A stretch of 64,000 nt of DNA, taken from NCBI RefSeq assembly GCF_039503195.1, contig NZ_JBCJKP010000001.1, forward strand, positions 248,001-312,000, given 5' to 3'. Every line of letters starts with the position of its first letter. The first letter of the stretch is position 1. Origin of the DNA: Streptomyces mirabilis. Its GTDB lineage: Bacteria; Actinomycetota; Actinomycetes; Streptomycetales; Streptomycetaceae. The notes beneath the pieces were generated by a model that saw only the letters and a program-made list of their open reading frames with translations, did no database searches and was not told the origin of the DNA. Below are positions 1-8,734 of this stretch, piece by piece. A program made the translations under genes and the position numbers.

Positions 1-1
1 G

Positions 2-427
2 GTGACCATGCCGGGCGCAGTCCAGCTCGTCCGGCTGCTCTCCGGCCGGCTGCCCCTGGCCGTCGCCAGCAACTGCCCGAGGGTGGTGGTGGAAGGCAGC
101 CTGGAACGGGCCGGGCTGCGCGCGCACTTCCAGCACATCGTCGTCCCGGACACCGGGGACGGCGTGCGCCCCAAGCCGCACCCGGACACCTATGCCGTGG
201 CGGCCCGGCTCTGCGGTGTCCGCCCGCACCGAGCCCTGGCCATCGAGGACTCCCTGACGGGTGTGGAAGCGGCCCACCGCGCTGGACTGCGGGTTCTTGG
301 CGTCGGCCCCAGGCCGCAGGGCGACGGCGCCACTCGGGCCGACCTATGGTTACCGGCGCTGCATGCCCCCGAACTGCTGACCTGGGCCCAATCCTCCGGT
401 ACTCCGAAGCCGTTGCCGGAATCCTAG
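2..427 (+). CDS. HAD-superfamily hydrolase, C-terminal part (cut by window edge)
   Basis: This is the C-terminal part of a HAD subfamily IA phosphatase, of the beta-phosphoglucomutase/phosphoglycolate-phosphatase type. Visible motifs are VASN (motif II, phosphate-binding Ser), KPHPDTY (motif III Lys region) and AIEDSLTGV (motif IV acidic pair). The motif I nucleophile Asp is missing because the gene starts left of the window, so the GTG at 2 is probably internal. Family members are soluble cytoplasmic enzymes that dephosphorylate small phosphometabolites; the substrate cannot be read from sequence. The TAG stop is at 425-427 and no terminator hairpin follows. The next feature is an IS end, so the gene has no evident operon partner. 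Confidence 0.85.
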   Translation: MTMPGAVQLVRLLSGRLPLAVASNCPRVVVEGSLERAGLRAHFQHIVVPDTGDGVRPKPHPDTYAVAARLCGVRPHRALAIEDSLTGVEAAHRAGLRVLGVGPRPQGDGATRADLWLPALHAPELLTWAQSSGTPKPLPES

Positions 428-676
428 TGCGCTGCTGGATGAGGACAACAATGCCCCCGTCGGCGACTCCAGCGAGCCGTTCCGCACCGCCGAAGGCGTC
501 CATGCCCCCTCCGCCGCAGGCGATGAACTCCGCTCCCGGCAACGGGCCCATTCCGGGCATGCTGACGATCACAGTGACTACACCACCTTGTTCGGTCCGC
601 ATCTCCGCAGAACTGGGACAAGCCCGTGCAGTCAAGACCGACCGGCTTCATCACAGGGTGCTGTACCCCAGTGAGG

Positions 677-776
677 CCATTTCATCTTGAAGTTGCTGGT
701 CACGGGGTTGGTGTGGGTGGGATTGAGGTTGCTCGTGCTGGTCGGGTGTGTGATCGGTAGCAGGTGATCGTCTGCC
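677..776 (+). repeat. Left inverted end of IS5-like element
   Basis: About 95 bp that matches the reverse complement of 3749-3847. Shared blocks include CTTGAAGTTG, GGTGTGGGT, GCTCGTG and GTGATCGGTAG. The arms are much longer than the 15-40 bp typical of IS ends. Confidence 0.6.
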
Positions 777-871
777 GTGGGGCTGGTTTGTCGGAAACGT
801 GCGCCGTGACGGTCTGTGGCGCCTACGGTCGGTGGGAAATGGGGAGTTCACGGGCGTGAGGGACGGCTTGT

Positions 872-1150
872 GTGGACCATCCGGCCATGGATGCGGAGCT
901 GGAGCAGGTGACCAGCACGCTGGGAGCGGGCGGGATGCTGCTGGTTCCGCCGCGCGAGCCGGACATACACGCGGACCTGCTGCCCGAGGACCATCAGGTG
1001 ATCATGCAGGTGGTAGCCCGGGCGGCCGAGCCGGTCAAGGCTGGTGAGGTCAGCGTCGCCTTGGGCAAGGGAACCCTGCCGGGCCAGGTGGAGGCGGTGC
1101 GCGCGAAGCTGAAGCGGCTGGCGGAGCGGGGACAAGAACCGGCCGAACTG
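872..1150 (+). pseudogene. Small winged-helix-like protein, 3' end lost at the group II intron
   Basis: The frame opens with GTG at 872 after a plausible ribosome site (GTGAGGGA). It runs about 90 residues with good codon bias up to the motif KRLAERG, then enters the intron 3' end. The segment around AAEPVKAGEVSVALG resembles a small helix-turn-helix module followed by a basic recognition-like helix. I do not recognise a named family. Its place inside the IS5-like element suggests an accessory or passenger frame of that element. The normal C-terminus is missing because intron sequence replaces it; the frame continues into intron RNA until 1318, which is probably not meaningful. Confidence 0.4.
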
Positions 1151-1212
1151 TTGAGTCGGCACGGAGCGCGGTGCCGGTGTTGCCACCGGTCCGTTTCTCC
1201 GTGCCGCTCGCC

Positions 1213-1246
1213 GAACCCGGCGTGCGGCTCTCACCGCACCGGGCTC
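1213..1246 (-). ncRNA. Group II intron domain V
   Basis: This 34-nt hairpin reads GAGCCCGGTGCGGTGAGAGC and then CGCACGCCGGGTTC on the minus strand. The arms GAGCCCGG/CCGGGTTC and GTGCGG/CCGCAC surround a GAGA loop and a two-base bulge, which is the conserved catalytic domain V shape. It lies just downstream of the reverse transcriptase stop, as expected for an ORF in domain IV. Confidence 0.85.
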
Positions 1247-1263
1247 TCCACGGTCTCTGCCGT

Positions 1264-2727
1264 TCAAGCGTGGTCGAGTGTCCAGGGGTTGGGGATCGTG
1301 TTGCCCCGATATCGGTAGCGGGTGACCGCGATCGAGACCATGGGGAACAGTTCGATCCCGTCCGCCGAGAGCTTGTGCCACCGGCCGTTGCGGTCGGTGA
1401 AGCGTCTGCGGACGTCCTTCCACCTCCAGCGATACAGCACCATCCACCAGCTGGTCACCCGTCGCCATACGAACTGGTCCAAGGCTTTCAGGGTGGTCTT
1501 GCATACCGCGTGCCTGAAGTAGTTGACCCAGCCGCGCAGAATCGAGTTGATCCTCTTCAGCACGGTCCCCGGGTCCTGCTGCGACGTTCTGTTCGTCAGG
1601 GCACGGACCTTGTCCTTCAGCTGCCGGATGGGCCTCTTGGCGATGAAGGTGTAGACGTACCACTTGTTCGAGCCCCGCTTGCGGCGCCACTGGATGTGGA
1701 ACCCAAGAAAGTCGAACCCGTCCGACATGTGCACGATCTGCGTCTTGGCCGGTGACAGCCTCAGCCCGAGAGGGTGCAGTACGTCGGCGATGTCCTCGCG
1801 CAGACGGGCGACGTCATCACGGCTGCCGTCGACCAGGACGACGAAGTCATCCGCGTAGCGGACGATGCGCCAGTTCGCGTGGCCGTGGAGACGATGATGT
1901 GCCCGCCTGCCTCTGGTGGACATCCTCCCGCCCGGCTCCCACGGCTCCATCACGTGCTCGTCGAGCGCGGACAGGGCGATGTTCGCCAGCAGCGGGGAGA
2001 GGATGCCGCCCTGCGGAGTGCCGGTGAAGGTCTCCTCGCGGCCGCCGCCCTCAGTGAGGACGCCAGCCTTGAGAAACGCCTTGACCAGCCGCAGCACGCG
2101 CTTGTCCTTGACTCTCGCGCGCACCCGGTCCATTAGGGCCGTGTGGTCGATGGAGTCGAAGCACGCCTCGATATCCGCATCCAGCACCCAGCGATAGCCG
2201 CTGGTGCCATAGCGGTGGATCTCAGCGATCGCGTCGTGCGCGCGCCGCATGGGCCGGAAACCGTAGGAGACCGGCAGGAAGTCGGCCTCGAAGATTGGCT
2301 CCAGCACCAGCTTGAGGGCTGCCTGGACCACCCGGTCGGAGACGGTCGGGATGCCGAGCTTGCGCACCTTCCCGCTTCCCCCGGGCTTGGGGATCTTGCG
2401 TTCGCGTACCGGCAACGGGCGGAACTCACCCGTCTTCAGTACGCGTTGCAGGTCCTCCAGGTAGCCCGGGAGACCGAGTTCCCGCTCGACGTTGACGACC
2501 GTGAGGCCGTCGACACCCGGGGTCCGGGCTCCCTTGTTGCCCGCGACCCGTTCGAACGCCACGAGCAGCGTCGCCGGGTCGCATACGAGGTTGAACAAAT
2601 CGTCGAACCTGCGGCCATGGTCAGCCACCGCCCAACGGTGAAGCTTGGTCTGCATCCCCGATACCCGCTGATGAGACCCCAACGGGGCCTCGGGAGCACC
2701 ACTGTTCAGCGGTGCGTCTTTCGGCAT
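1264..2727 (-). CDS. ltrA: Group II intron reverse transcriptase/maturase
   Basis: A 487-residue intron-encoded protein. It binds the unspliced intron RNA, helps it splice and reverse-transcribes it after insertion. The RT domain occupies roughly residues 70-340, with the catalytic RYADDFVVL motif and the TPQGGILSPLLANI block before it. A group II maturase (GIIM) domain follows, with the signature ILRGWVNYFRHA. The protein ends soon after the maturase domain, with no HNH endonuclease Cys motifs, so it is an endonuclease-minus type. The ATG at 2727 sits behind a strong AAGGAGG site 5 nt upstream. No disruption is seen. Confidence 0.95.
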   Translation of the reverse strand: MPKDAPLNSGAPEAPLGSHQRVSGMQTKLHRWAVADHGRRFDDLFNLVCDPATLLVAFERVAGNKGARTPGVDGLTVVNVERELGLPGYLEDLQRVLKTGEFRPLPVRERKIPKPGGSGKVRKLGIPTVSDRVVQAALKLVLEPIFEADFLPVSYGFRPMRRAHDAIAEIHRYGTSGYRWVLDADIEACFDSIDHTALMDRVRARVKDKRVLRLVKAFLKAGVLTEGGGREETFTGTPQGGILSPLLANIALSALDEHVMEPWEPGGRMSTRGRRAHHRLHGHANWRIVRYADDFVVLVDGSRDDVARLREDIADVLHPLGLRLSPAKTQIVHMSDGFDFLGFHIQWRRKRGSNKWYVYTFIAKRPIRQLKDKVRALTNRTSQQDPGTVLKRINSILRGWVNYFRHAVCKTTLKALDQFVWRRVTSWWMVLYRWRWKDVRRRFTDRNGRWHKLSADGIELFPMVSIAVTRYRYRGNTIPNPWTLDHA

Positions 2728-3323
2728 TGCAGCCTCCTTCCCTCCTCGAAACCGCTGCCGCCCTTCCCCATGTGCCGGGCTCTCCCCGGCTCGGAGTACT
2801 ACGGCGGCTCCGCCCCGTCCCGGTCTGATCGGCCGACGATGGACCCAGCCCTCCGCCCGAGCTGGACACGCGGCAGGAGGGCGGAACCGGGACGGTTCCC
2901 GTGTTCGCTCGCTGTTCGATCGTCGGAGTAGGAGCCCGGCTATGCCCCCGCGGCCTCGCCACGGCTACCCCGCAGCACTTCACCGTGGCCTCCCCTCGCG
3001 ACCGAAATAGACCACCCGGGAAGTTCCCCGCCAGCCGAATATCCAGCAGGGACGCACCGCATCCAGCCCTCATCCACCAGGTTCGAGCTGGCGTGCCTTA
3101 AGGAGGCGTAGACGCCGGTTCCTCGCGTACTCCTCTCCGTCTCGCTTGCCGGACCCGCACCATCTGGCAGTACTGGCACGTCCCGGCTTTGTCGGGGCTG
3201 CTTCCCGCCCTCCCCGGCACCTCCCGGTTCAGGCTGCCCCCAGCTTCAACCGCCCTGCTGCGACAGGACGGTGGTGGCGTCCTTTCACCGCCACTCGAAC
3301 AACGAGCGCCTCACGGCGCACAT

Positions 3324-3752
3324 TCGGGCAAGCACAAGGCCCATGGCCTGCTGTTTATCGCTTTGACCGACGTGTGCGGCAACCTGGTAGGGATCTCGGC
3401 CGCGGAACCGGGGCGCTCCAGCGAGATCACCACCGCCCGTCACAACAAGATCACCGGTCACCTGCGGGAGGCCAGCCTGGGTGCCCTGGCCGATCTCGGC
3501 TTCGTCGGCCTGGACGACGACCCCGACGACCCGGTCATCGTCACCGGCCGGCGGGCGACCCGCGGCCATCCGCTCACCGCCGCCCAGAAGGAGGCGAACC
3601 GGCTGGTCAGCCGCGAGCGAGCGGCGAACGAGCACGGCTTCACCGACCTGAAGAACTGGCGGATCCTCACCAAGGTCCGCATGAATGCCCGACACGCGAC
3701 CACGCTGCTGCGGGCGCTCCTCGTGCTGACGAACGCCGAGGTCCACCGCTGA
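3324..3752 (+). pseudogene. IS5-family transposase, C-terminal half only
   Basis: From SGKHKAHGLLF to the stop the frame matches the C-terminal half of Streptomyces IS5-type (DDE_Tnp_4-like) transposases. It has LADLGFVGLDDD carrying the second catalytic Asp, and ERAANEHGFTDLKNW carrying the Glu, followed by the conserved tail LLRALLVLTNAEVHR. The N-terminal helix-turn-helix and first Asp are absent; the sequence upstream to 3161 does not match the family in any frame. The group II intron at 3160 and further decay explain the loss. The stop lies just inside the right inverted end. Confidence 0.8.
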
Positions 3753-3847
3753 CGGACGATCACCTCCTACCGATCACGTCCCCGACCGGCACGAGCATCC
3801 CAGCCGCGACCCACACCAGCCCCACGACCTGCAACTTCAAGTTGAAA
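3749..3847 (-). repeat. Right inverted end of IS5-like element
   Basis: Inverted partner of 677-776, overlapping the last codons of the transposase remnant. See the left end for the matching blocks. Confidence 0.6.
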
Positions 3848-3995
3848 TACGCTCAGTCGGTCTCAGGTGCTTCCGGGCCCCCGCAGACAACTGCTGGCCG
3901 AAGAACGGAACCGTCTCAGAGGTCAGCCGCAACAGCACAACTCCGTCAGGCCATTTCACTCTTCAGCGCATGATGAACGGGGTCAGTCGAAGTGC

Positions 3996-4907
3996 TCAAG
4001 CGTGCCTTGTGGCGGCATCGCCTCCAAGCTGCCACATCTCGTAGTTCCCACATTCTGACGTGATCTCGGCCGTCGACTGAGCCGCAGTGACGAAGTCATC
4101 TACGACCGGTGAGGTGTGAGATGCCGCCACCGCGAGGCACACCTGGTCGGGCGCCAGTTCCGGGATGGGCACATAGACGACGTCTGGATGCGAGTAGAAC
4201 ACGGACGCCGAACGGGCCAGGAAGGAGATGCCCCGGCCGGCCGCGACATGCTCGAGCGTCTCGTCCACCCCGCGCACCGGGTACCCGGCATTAGGGTGCG
4301 GGCGCTTGGTGGGCTGCGTGCTCGGGTCACCGTGCCAGACCAGCGGTTCGCCGGCCAGGTCGGCCTCGGTGACCTCCTCCTTGCCGGCAAACCGGTGTCC
4401 GGCGGGCAGTACCGCTACCCGCGGCTCGGTGTACAGCGGGGTGACGCGCAGGCCGGCCTCGTCGATGGGCAGCCGCACGTAGCCGACGTCGATGCGGCCG
4501 TCGAGCAGCATCGCAGCCTGGTCGTCCCCTTCGATCCGCTGCACGTCCACGACCACGTCCGGGTGCCGGTCCTCGAACGCACGGGCCGCCGGGGTGACGG
4601 CAACGCCGGCCCGGAAACCGACCATCAGCCGCCGCTTGCCGCCGGCGGCCGCGGCCACCCGGCGGCGGACCGCGTGGGTTGAGGCGAGCAGCGGACCGGC
4701 GTCGGCCAGCAGCTGCCGACCCGCATCTGTCAGCTCCACGCCGTGGCGATCCCTGGTGAACAGCGAGGCGCCGAGATCCTGCTCGAGCGCACGGATCTGC
4801 CGGCTGAGCACCGGCTGCGCGATGTGCAGCTCATCGGCGGCGCGGCCGAAGTGCAACCGGTCGGCCACAGCGACGAAATAACGCAGTTTGCGCAGGTCCA
4901 GATCCAT
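3996..4907 (-). CDS. LysR-family transcriptional regulator
   Basis: A 303-residue LysR regulator. The N-terminal winged helix-turn-helix (about residues 1-60) contains FGRAADELHIAQPVLSRQI, followed by the LysR effector-binding domain with typical strands such as RRLMVGFRAG and ISFLARSASVF. The ATG at 4907 is chosen because GGGAGG lies 5 nt upstream; an in-frame start 39 nt earlier has no such site. The gene diverges from a run of NAD(P)-binding oxidoreductase genes starting at 5177, so these are its likely targets, with the shared 270-bp spacer as control region. The effector is unknown. Confidence 0.92.
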   Translation of the reverse strand: MDLDLRKLRYFVAVADRLHFGRAADELHIAQPVLSRQIRALEQDLGASLFTRDRHGVELTDAGRQLLADAGPLLASTHAVRRRVAAAAGGKRRLMVGFRAGVAVTPAARAFEDRHPDVVVDVQRIEGDDQAAMLLDGRIDVGYVRLPIDEAGLRVTPLYTEPRVAVLPAGHRFAGKEEVTEADLAGEPLVWHGDPSTQPTKRPHPNAGYPVRGVDETLEHVAAGRGISFLARSASVFYSHPDVVYVPIPELAPDQVCLAVAASHTSPVVDDFVTAAQSTAEITSECGNYEMWQLGGDAATRHA

Positions 4908-4959
4908 GGCGCCTCCCAGTCGGTGATGCCTCCAGGGTATCGCCACGGCTGAAAGAAGT

Positions 4960-4982
4960 ATTGGACGCCCGCTCAGGCCAAT
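4960..4982. promoter_or_regulatory. Inverted repeat in LysR/oxidoreductase divergent spacer
   Basis: ATTGG and CCAAT form 5-bp arms separated by 13 bp, 53 bp upstream of the LysR start and 195 bp upstream of the divergent gene. LysR proteins bind interrupted dyads of this size near their own promoter. Short arms make this a candidate only. Confidence 0.3.
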
Positions 4983-5176
4983 GGCAACCTGAATAGGTAC
5001 CTAATAATCCGAGCGAATTCGGCACAAGAATCCGACATCGGAGGCCCAGGCCCAGAATGAGCACATCAGGAATTGAACGCCCCCCATCGCGTCATTCGAC
5101 GGCGTTGACGACACAACCCTTAACAACGACGGGGTGGGCATGGCGTCCTATCCCAGCTCCAGAAAGCAGGAACTCC

Positions 5177-5809
5177 ATGAGCAGCATCAGCATTATCGGC
5201 CTGGGGAACGTGGCCCGCGCACTGGCCGCCCGGGCGCTCGCCGGCGGCAACGCAGTCGAGATCACCGGCCGCGACCCGGCCAAGGCCAAGGAATTGGCCG
5301 CTGCGCTCGCCGGCGCCACTGTCGGGACGGCCGGCACCGCCCCGGCCGGGGACATCGTTGTCCTCGCCGTGCCGTACGCCGGCGCTGCGGCGGTGGTGAG
5401 GGAGTACGGGGACGCACTGCGCGGCAAGATCATCGTTGACATCACCAACCCTGTAGCCCCCGACCTGCAGGGCTTTGTCGTACCCGACGACAGTTCCGGC
5501 GCACAGGAGATCGCCAAGGCGGCTCCCGACGACGCGCATGTCGTCAAGGCGTTCAACACTGTGTTCTCCCACGTTCTGGAGGTCGGCCCGGCCGAGGATC
5601 GTCCTCTGGACGTGTTCATCGCCGGCGACGACGCGCGGGCGAAGGCACGCGTGTCGGCGTTCGTCGAGAGCCTGGGGCTGCGCTCCTGGGACACGGGGGA
5701 CCTTTTCATGGCGCGGGCACTGGAGAACGTCGGCCTGCTGGAGCTGGGCCTCATGAACCACTCCGTCAAGCACGCCAATTTCTCCCTCGGCATCACCCTT
5801 CTCGGCTGA
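5177..5809 (+). CDS. NAD(P)-binding oxidoreductase, F420-dependent NADP reductase-like
   Basis: A 210-residue protein that opens with a Rossmann motif, SIIGLGNVARALA (GxGxxA type). The F420H2:NADP+ oxidoreductase-like/Npd-type body follows, including IVVLAVPYAG and DITNPVAPD. The family shuttles hydride between NADP and deazaflavin or acts on small redox substrates; the substrate here is unknown. The ATG at 5177 follows an AGCAGGA site. A longer frame from 5057 has poor coding character and was rejected. It is first of three co-oriented redox genes and diverges from the LysR gene, which probably controls it. A second member of the same family lies at 6910. Confidence 0.85.
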   Translation: MSSISIIGLGNVARALAARALAGGNAVEITGRDPAKAKELAAALAGATVGTAGTAPAGDIVVLAVPYAGAAAVVREYGDALRGKIIVDITNPVAPDLQGFVVPDDSSGAQEIAKAAPDDAHVVKAFNTVFSHVLEVGPAEDRPLDVFIAGDDARAKARVSAFVESLGLRSWDTGDLFMARALENVGLLELGLMNHSVKHANFSLGITLLG

Positions 5810-5901
5810 GAACACCCCTTACCCCTGCCTTTCGTGCCGCGTTACGCCAGTTCACTTGCGGCACGAAAAGACCTTGCACCTACTCTCACAAGGACAGTTA
5901 A

Positions 5902-6840
5902 ATGCGCGTTTTCGTCTCTGGGGGGACCGGCCATTCCGGTTCGTACATCATCCCCGACCTCATGGCCGCCGGGCACGAGGTCACCGGCCTGGCCCGGTCG
6001 GACGCGGCCGCGGCGGCCCTGTCCGCGCTCGGCGCGAAGGTGCGTCGCGGCGACCTCCAGGATCTCGACGGGCTCAAGGAGGCAGCCTCGGGGTCCGACG
6101 GCGTCATCCACGTGGCCCACAGGCAGGATCTGCTTCCCTCCGGTGGGATGGACGCCGTGGCCGCTGCGGAGCTCCCGATCATGCTCGCGTACGGCGAGGC
6201 GCTGGCGGGAACCGGAAAGCCGCTGGTCACGGCGGGGAGCATTGGCTCACCCGGGCAGCACCTGGGCCGGCCGGCCACCGAGGAGGACCCGGCCCTCCCC
6301 GCCGGCGAGGAGCACAAAGGCACCCTGCGGATCCGCAACGTCGTGGAAAGGGCCGTAATCGACCTCGCCGAGCAGGGGGTGCGGTCTTCGGTCGTGCGGA
6401 TCGCCAACATCGCGCACAGCACGACCGATCGTGCCGGCTTCCTCCTCACGCTGATCGCGCTCGCGAAGGAAAAGGGGTTCGTCGGCTACCCCGGCGACGG
6501 CGCGAACCTGTGGAACGCCGTGCACATCCGCGATGCCGCCACCTTGTTCCGCCTGGCGCTGGAGAAGGGGTCAGCTGGCAGATACTGGCACGCGGTGGGG
6601 GACGGGGCCATCCCGTTCCGCGAGATCGCCGAGGCCATCGCCAGCCGCCTGGGCCTGCCCGCCGTGAGCGTTCCCAACGATGCCCTGATGACGCCGGGGT
6701 ACTTCGGGTTCCTCGCGAATATCGTCACGCAGAGCTACCCGGCGTCCAACCTCATCACCCGCCGGACCCTCGGCTGGGAACCCGCCCAGCCCGGCCTGCT
6801 CGCCGATCTGGACAACGGCCACTATTTCCCCGCCGGCTGA
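5902..6840 (+). CDS. NAD-dependent epimerase/dehydratase-type (atypical SDR) oxidoreductase
   Basis: A 312-residue extended or atypical short-chain dehydrogenase. It starts with the NAD(P)-binding motif FVSGGTGHSGSY and continues with the diagnostic second block DGVIHVAH (usual form VxHxAA). The C-terminal part contains a substrate-domain-like segment NAVHIRDAATLF. No YxxxK catalytic pair is obvious: KGTLRIRNVVERA replaces the usual region, as in atypical SDRs that bind NADP without classical chemistry. AAGGACAG lies 5-12 nt before the ATG. It sits between two F420-reductase-like genes, suggesting one redox operon under the LysR gene. Confidence 0.85.
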   Translation: MRVFVSGGTGHSGSYIIPDLMAAGHEVTGLARSDAAAAALSALGAKVRRGDLQDLDGLKEAASGSDGVIHVAHRQDLLPSGGMDAVAAAELPIMLAYGEALAGTGKPLVTAGSIGSPGQHLGRPATEEDPALPAGEEHKGTLRIRNVVERAVIDLAEQGVRSSVVRIANIAHSTTDRAGFLLTLIALAKEKGFVGYPGDGANLWNAVHIRDAATLFRLALEKGSAGRYWHAVGDGAIPFREIAEAIASRLGLPAVSVPNDALMTPGYFGFLANIVTQSYPASNLITRRTLGWEPAQPGLLADLDNGHYFPAG

Positions 6841-6909
6841 CAGCGGGAACCGGGATCGAAACGAGCCCGGCAACCGGCAAGTTCGGCTCTTCTGAAGGAC
6901 GTTGAGATA

Positions 6910-7578
6910 ATGACGACTGTGGGATTCATCGGAAGCGGAAGCCTCGGCAGGACCCTCGCACGACTCGCTGTCGGGGCCGGGCACCAGGTGGTGCTCAGCA
7001 ACTCGCGCGGTCCCGAAACGCTCGTGGACACGGCCGCGGAACTGGGGCCGCGGGCATCCGCGGCGACGAGCGAAGAGGCCGCAGCGGCCGGTGACATTGT
7101 CGTGGTCACGGTGCCGGTCAGCGCCTTCCCCCACGTGCCCGCCGCGCCACTGGCCGGGAAGACGGTCATCGACACCTGCAACTACGGCCCCGAGCGTGAC
7201 GGGCACATCCCCGAGCTCGACAACAAATCCCTCACCTCGAGCGAACTGCTGCTGCGGTACGCCCCGGACGCCCTGCTCGTAAAGGCGATCAACAACATCT
7301 TCTTCAAGCACCTGCTGTCACTCGCCCGCCCGGCAGGGGCGGCCGACCGCTCCTACCTGCCGACCGCCGGTGACTCCGCACCAGCGAAGGCGGCGGTGAC
7401 CGAATTCATCGACTCCATCGGCTACAGCGTGGTGGACGCGGGAACGCTGGCCGACAGCTGGCGGCAGGCGACGGGCACGCCGGTGTGGGGAACACCGTAC
7501 GGGCCGTACTCGAACGAGAAGGGCCAGCCGGCCGGCGTGGACACCATCCGCGCGGCACTGGCCACCGCAACGCGGTAA
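6910..7578 (+). CDS. NADPH-dependent F420 reductase-family protein
   Basis: A 222-residue protein of the F420-dependent NADP oxidoreductase family. It has an N-terminal Rossmann motif VGFIGSGSLGRTLA, then DIVVVTVPVSAF, VIDTCNYG and LVKAINNIFF, which form the second half of the nucleotide fold. It resembles the protein at 5177 in fold but is clearly divergent, so the pair is an old duplication or independent recruitment. The ATG at 6910 has AAGGACG about 8 nt upstream. The gene ends the operon: a strong hairpin terminator follows 41 nt after the stop. Confidence 0.85.
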   Translation: MTTVGFIGSGSLGRTLARLAVGAGHQVVLSNSRGPETLVDTAAELGPRASAATSEEAAAAGDIVVVTVPVSAFPHVPAAPLAGKTVIDTCNYGPERDGHIPELDNKSLTSSELLLRYAPDALLVKAINNIFFKHLLSLARPAGAADRSYLPTAGDSAPAKAAVTEFIDSIGYSVVDAGTLADSWRQATGTPVWGTPYGPYSNEKGQPAGVDTIRAALATATR

Positions 7579-7618
7579 CCGTCAGTTATCGCGGACCGTG
7601 ATGTGGTCCGGCCGTGCC

Positions 7619-7652
7619 ATGCCCCCGCCCGGTGGATACCGGGCGGGGGCAT
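7619..7652 (+). terminator. Strong hairpin terminator after the redox operon
   Basis: Arms ATGCCCCCGCCCGGT and ACCGGGCGGGGGCAT pair perfectly over 15 bp around a GGAT loop. ATTTCG follows. The hairpin closes the operon ending at 7578. Confidence 0.85.
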
Positions 7653-7711
7653 ATTTCGCACAAAGGCGTCGAATCCAGCGTCGGGTTGCCCCTGCGTCTC
7701 GTCGCGCGGAG

Positions 7712-7858
7712 TCAGGTTCGACGTCGCCGGGTCAGGTCGCGGACTGCTCCCTGGACGGCCACCTGCCCGCGCAGATTCGTGTTGGCCTCCTTGAGCTGGT
7801 GGTTCTCGATCTCCAGGACCTGGACGATCCGGGCCAAGAGCTGCGCCTGGCTACGCAG
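7712..7858 (-). pseudogene. C-terminal fragment of coiled-coil protein (DUF6262-like), split by IS256 element
   Basis: Reading the minus strand gives about 49 residues with a leucine/isoleucine heptad pattern, including QAQLLARIVQVLEIENHQL, ending RDLTRRRRT before a TGA at 7712. The style resembles the coiled-coil third protein of Tn554-like recombinase modules (DUF6262), though I cannot confirm the family. The matching N-terminal fragment is at 10113-10274, on the other side of the IS256-family element. The duplicated target AGATCGTC marks the break. Joining the two halves leaves a one-base frame mismatch, so further decay followed insertion. Confidence 0.5.
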
Positions 7859-7875
7859 AGATCGTCGAGCAATTG

Positions 7876-8734
7876 TCAAAACTTGTGGTTCGCAATGTTG
7901 ATGATCTGCTGATGGAGGTCGGGGTTGGTGAACAGAGCGGACGCAGTGTCAGCGGAGGGGGTGTCGGCGAGTTCGGCGTAGGTGCCGCCTGCCTCCTCGA
8001 TGATGGGGACGAGCGCTGCAATGTCCCAGGGCCGGCCCGAGCAGGAGGAACGCATCGAGTTGTCCAGTGGCGACCAGCAGAGCGCCGTGGCAAGTTCCGG
8101 TGCCCGTGGAGGGCTTACGGATCGGGCTGGATGAACGTGCGGCGTCGGTCCAGTCCGTCTCCGGACTGGTGCGACGGACGGCGGCGGCGAGGCGGGCGGC
8201 GATGGCTAGATTGGATGGACTCAAGCGCGCGGGCGGGGGCCAGATGCCGACGGCCGCTTCGCCGAGGCTGCTCGCGCCAGTGATGGTCACACGCTGGACG
8301 GTTGTGGAGGCGGCGGGATCCGTGGCTTGTGTCCACGCGCCGGTTCCTCGTGCTGCCCACCATCGGCGACGCAGGGCCGGTGCGGTGACCAGCCCCAGCA
8401 CAACGGTCCCGTCTTCTTCGAGGGCGATCAGGGTGCTCCATTCTCGTTCGCCGGCCAGGAAGCTGGCGGTGCCGTCGATGGCGTCGATGACCCAGCGACG
8501 TCTCCCGCGCCCGGAGGTGCCGAATTCCTCGCCGAGCACGCCATCGTCGGGGCGTTCTCGCTGGATCAAGTTGCGCAGGGTGTGCTCGATCTGCTCGTCG
8601 GCGATGCTGACGGGGCTGCCATCGCTCTTGGCGCGCCACGCGGTGTCGACAGAACTGAAGCGCTGCAGTGCGATCGTGTCGGCGGCATCGGCCAGGCGGT
8701 GGGCAAAGGCGAGGTCGGGGTGGGTGCCGGTCAT
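7876..8734 (-). pseudogene. Inositol monophosphatase/histidinol-phosphatase-like gene, frameshifted
   Basis: The gene encodes a metal-dependent phosphatase of the inositol monophosphatase family. The N-terminus FAHRLADAAD, the GEEFG block and motif 1 WVIDAIDGTASF are present. Near 8035 the frame breaks: the next conserved block PWDIAALVPIIEEAGG is read one frame over and continues to a TGA at 7876-7878, inside the IS inverted end. The family often dephosphorylates histidinol phosphate in actinomycetes; the true substrate is unknown. Its ATG overlaps the transposase stop (ATGA), implying coupled translation. If the base loss is an assembly error, the enzyme is intact at about 285 residues. Confidence 0.75.

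Larger units (their letters stand above)
1150..3160 (-). mobile_element. Group II intron (RNA plus reverse transcriptase)
   Basis: The intron reads on the minus strand. Its 5' end at 3160 begins GTGCG, the bacterial group II consensus, and about 430 nt of structured RNA precede the intron-encoded protein. Domain V (1213-1246) and a domain VI-like stem (about 1156-1205, arms CGGCACGGAG/CTCCGTGCCG) follow the protein. The 3' boundary is uncertain by about 5 nt. All expected parts are present, so the intron looks potentially mobile by retrohoming. It lies antisense to the transposase it interrupts. Confidence 0.85.
677..3847. mobile_element. IS5-like element with long inverted ends, interrupted by a group II intron
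   Basis: Sequence at 677-776 is repeated in inverted orientation at 3749-3847 over about 95 bp with roughly 80% identity by eye, which defines two element ends. Between them lie a small winged-helix-like reading frame (872 on), a group II intron (about 1150-3160) and the C-terminal half of an IS5-type DDE transposase (3324-3752). The transposase N-terminal half, including the first catalytic Asp, was not found on either side of the intron, so the element is defective even if the intron were removed. The exact outer boundaries and any target duplication were not resolved. Confidence 0.6.
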
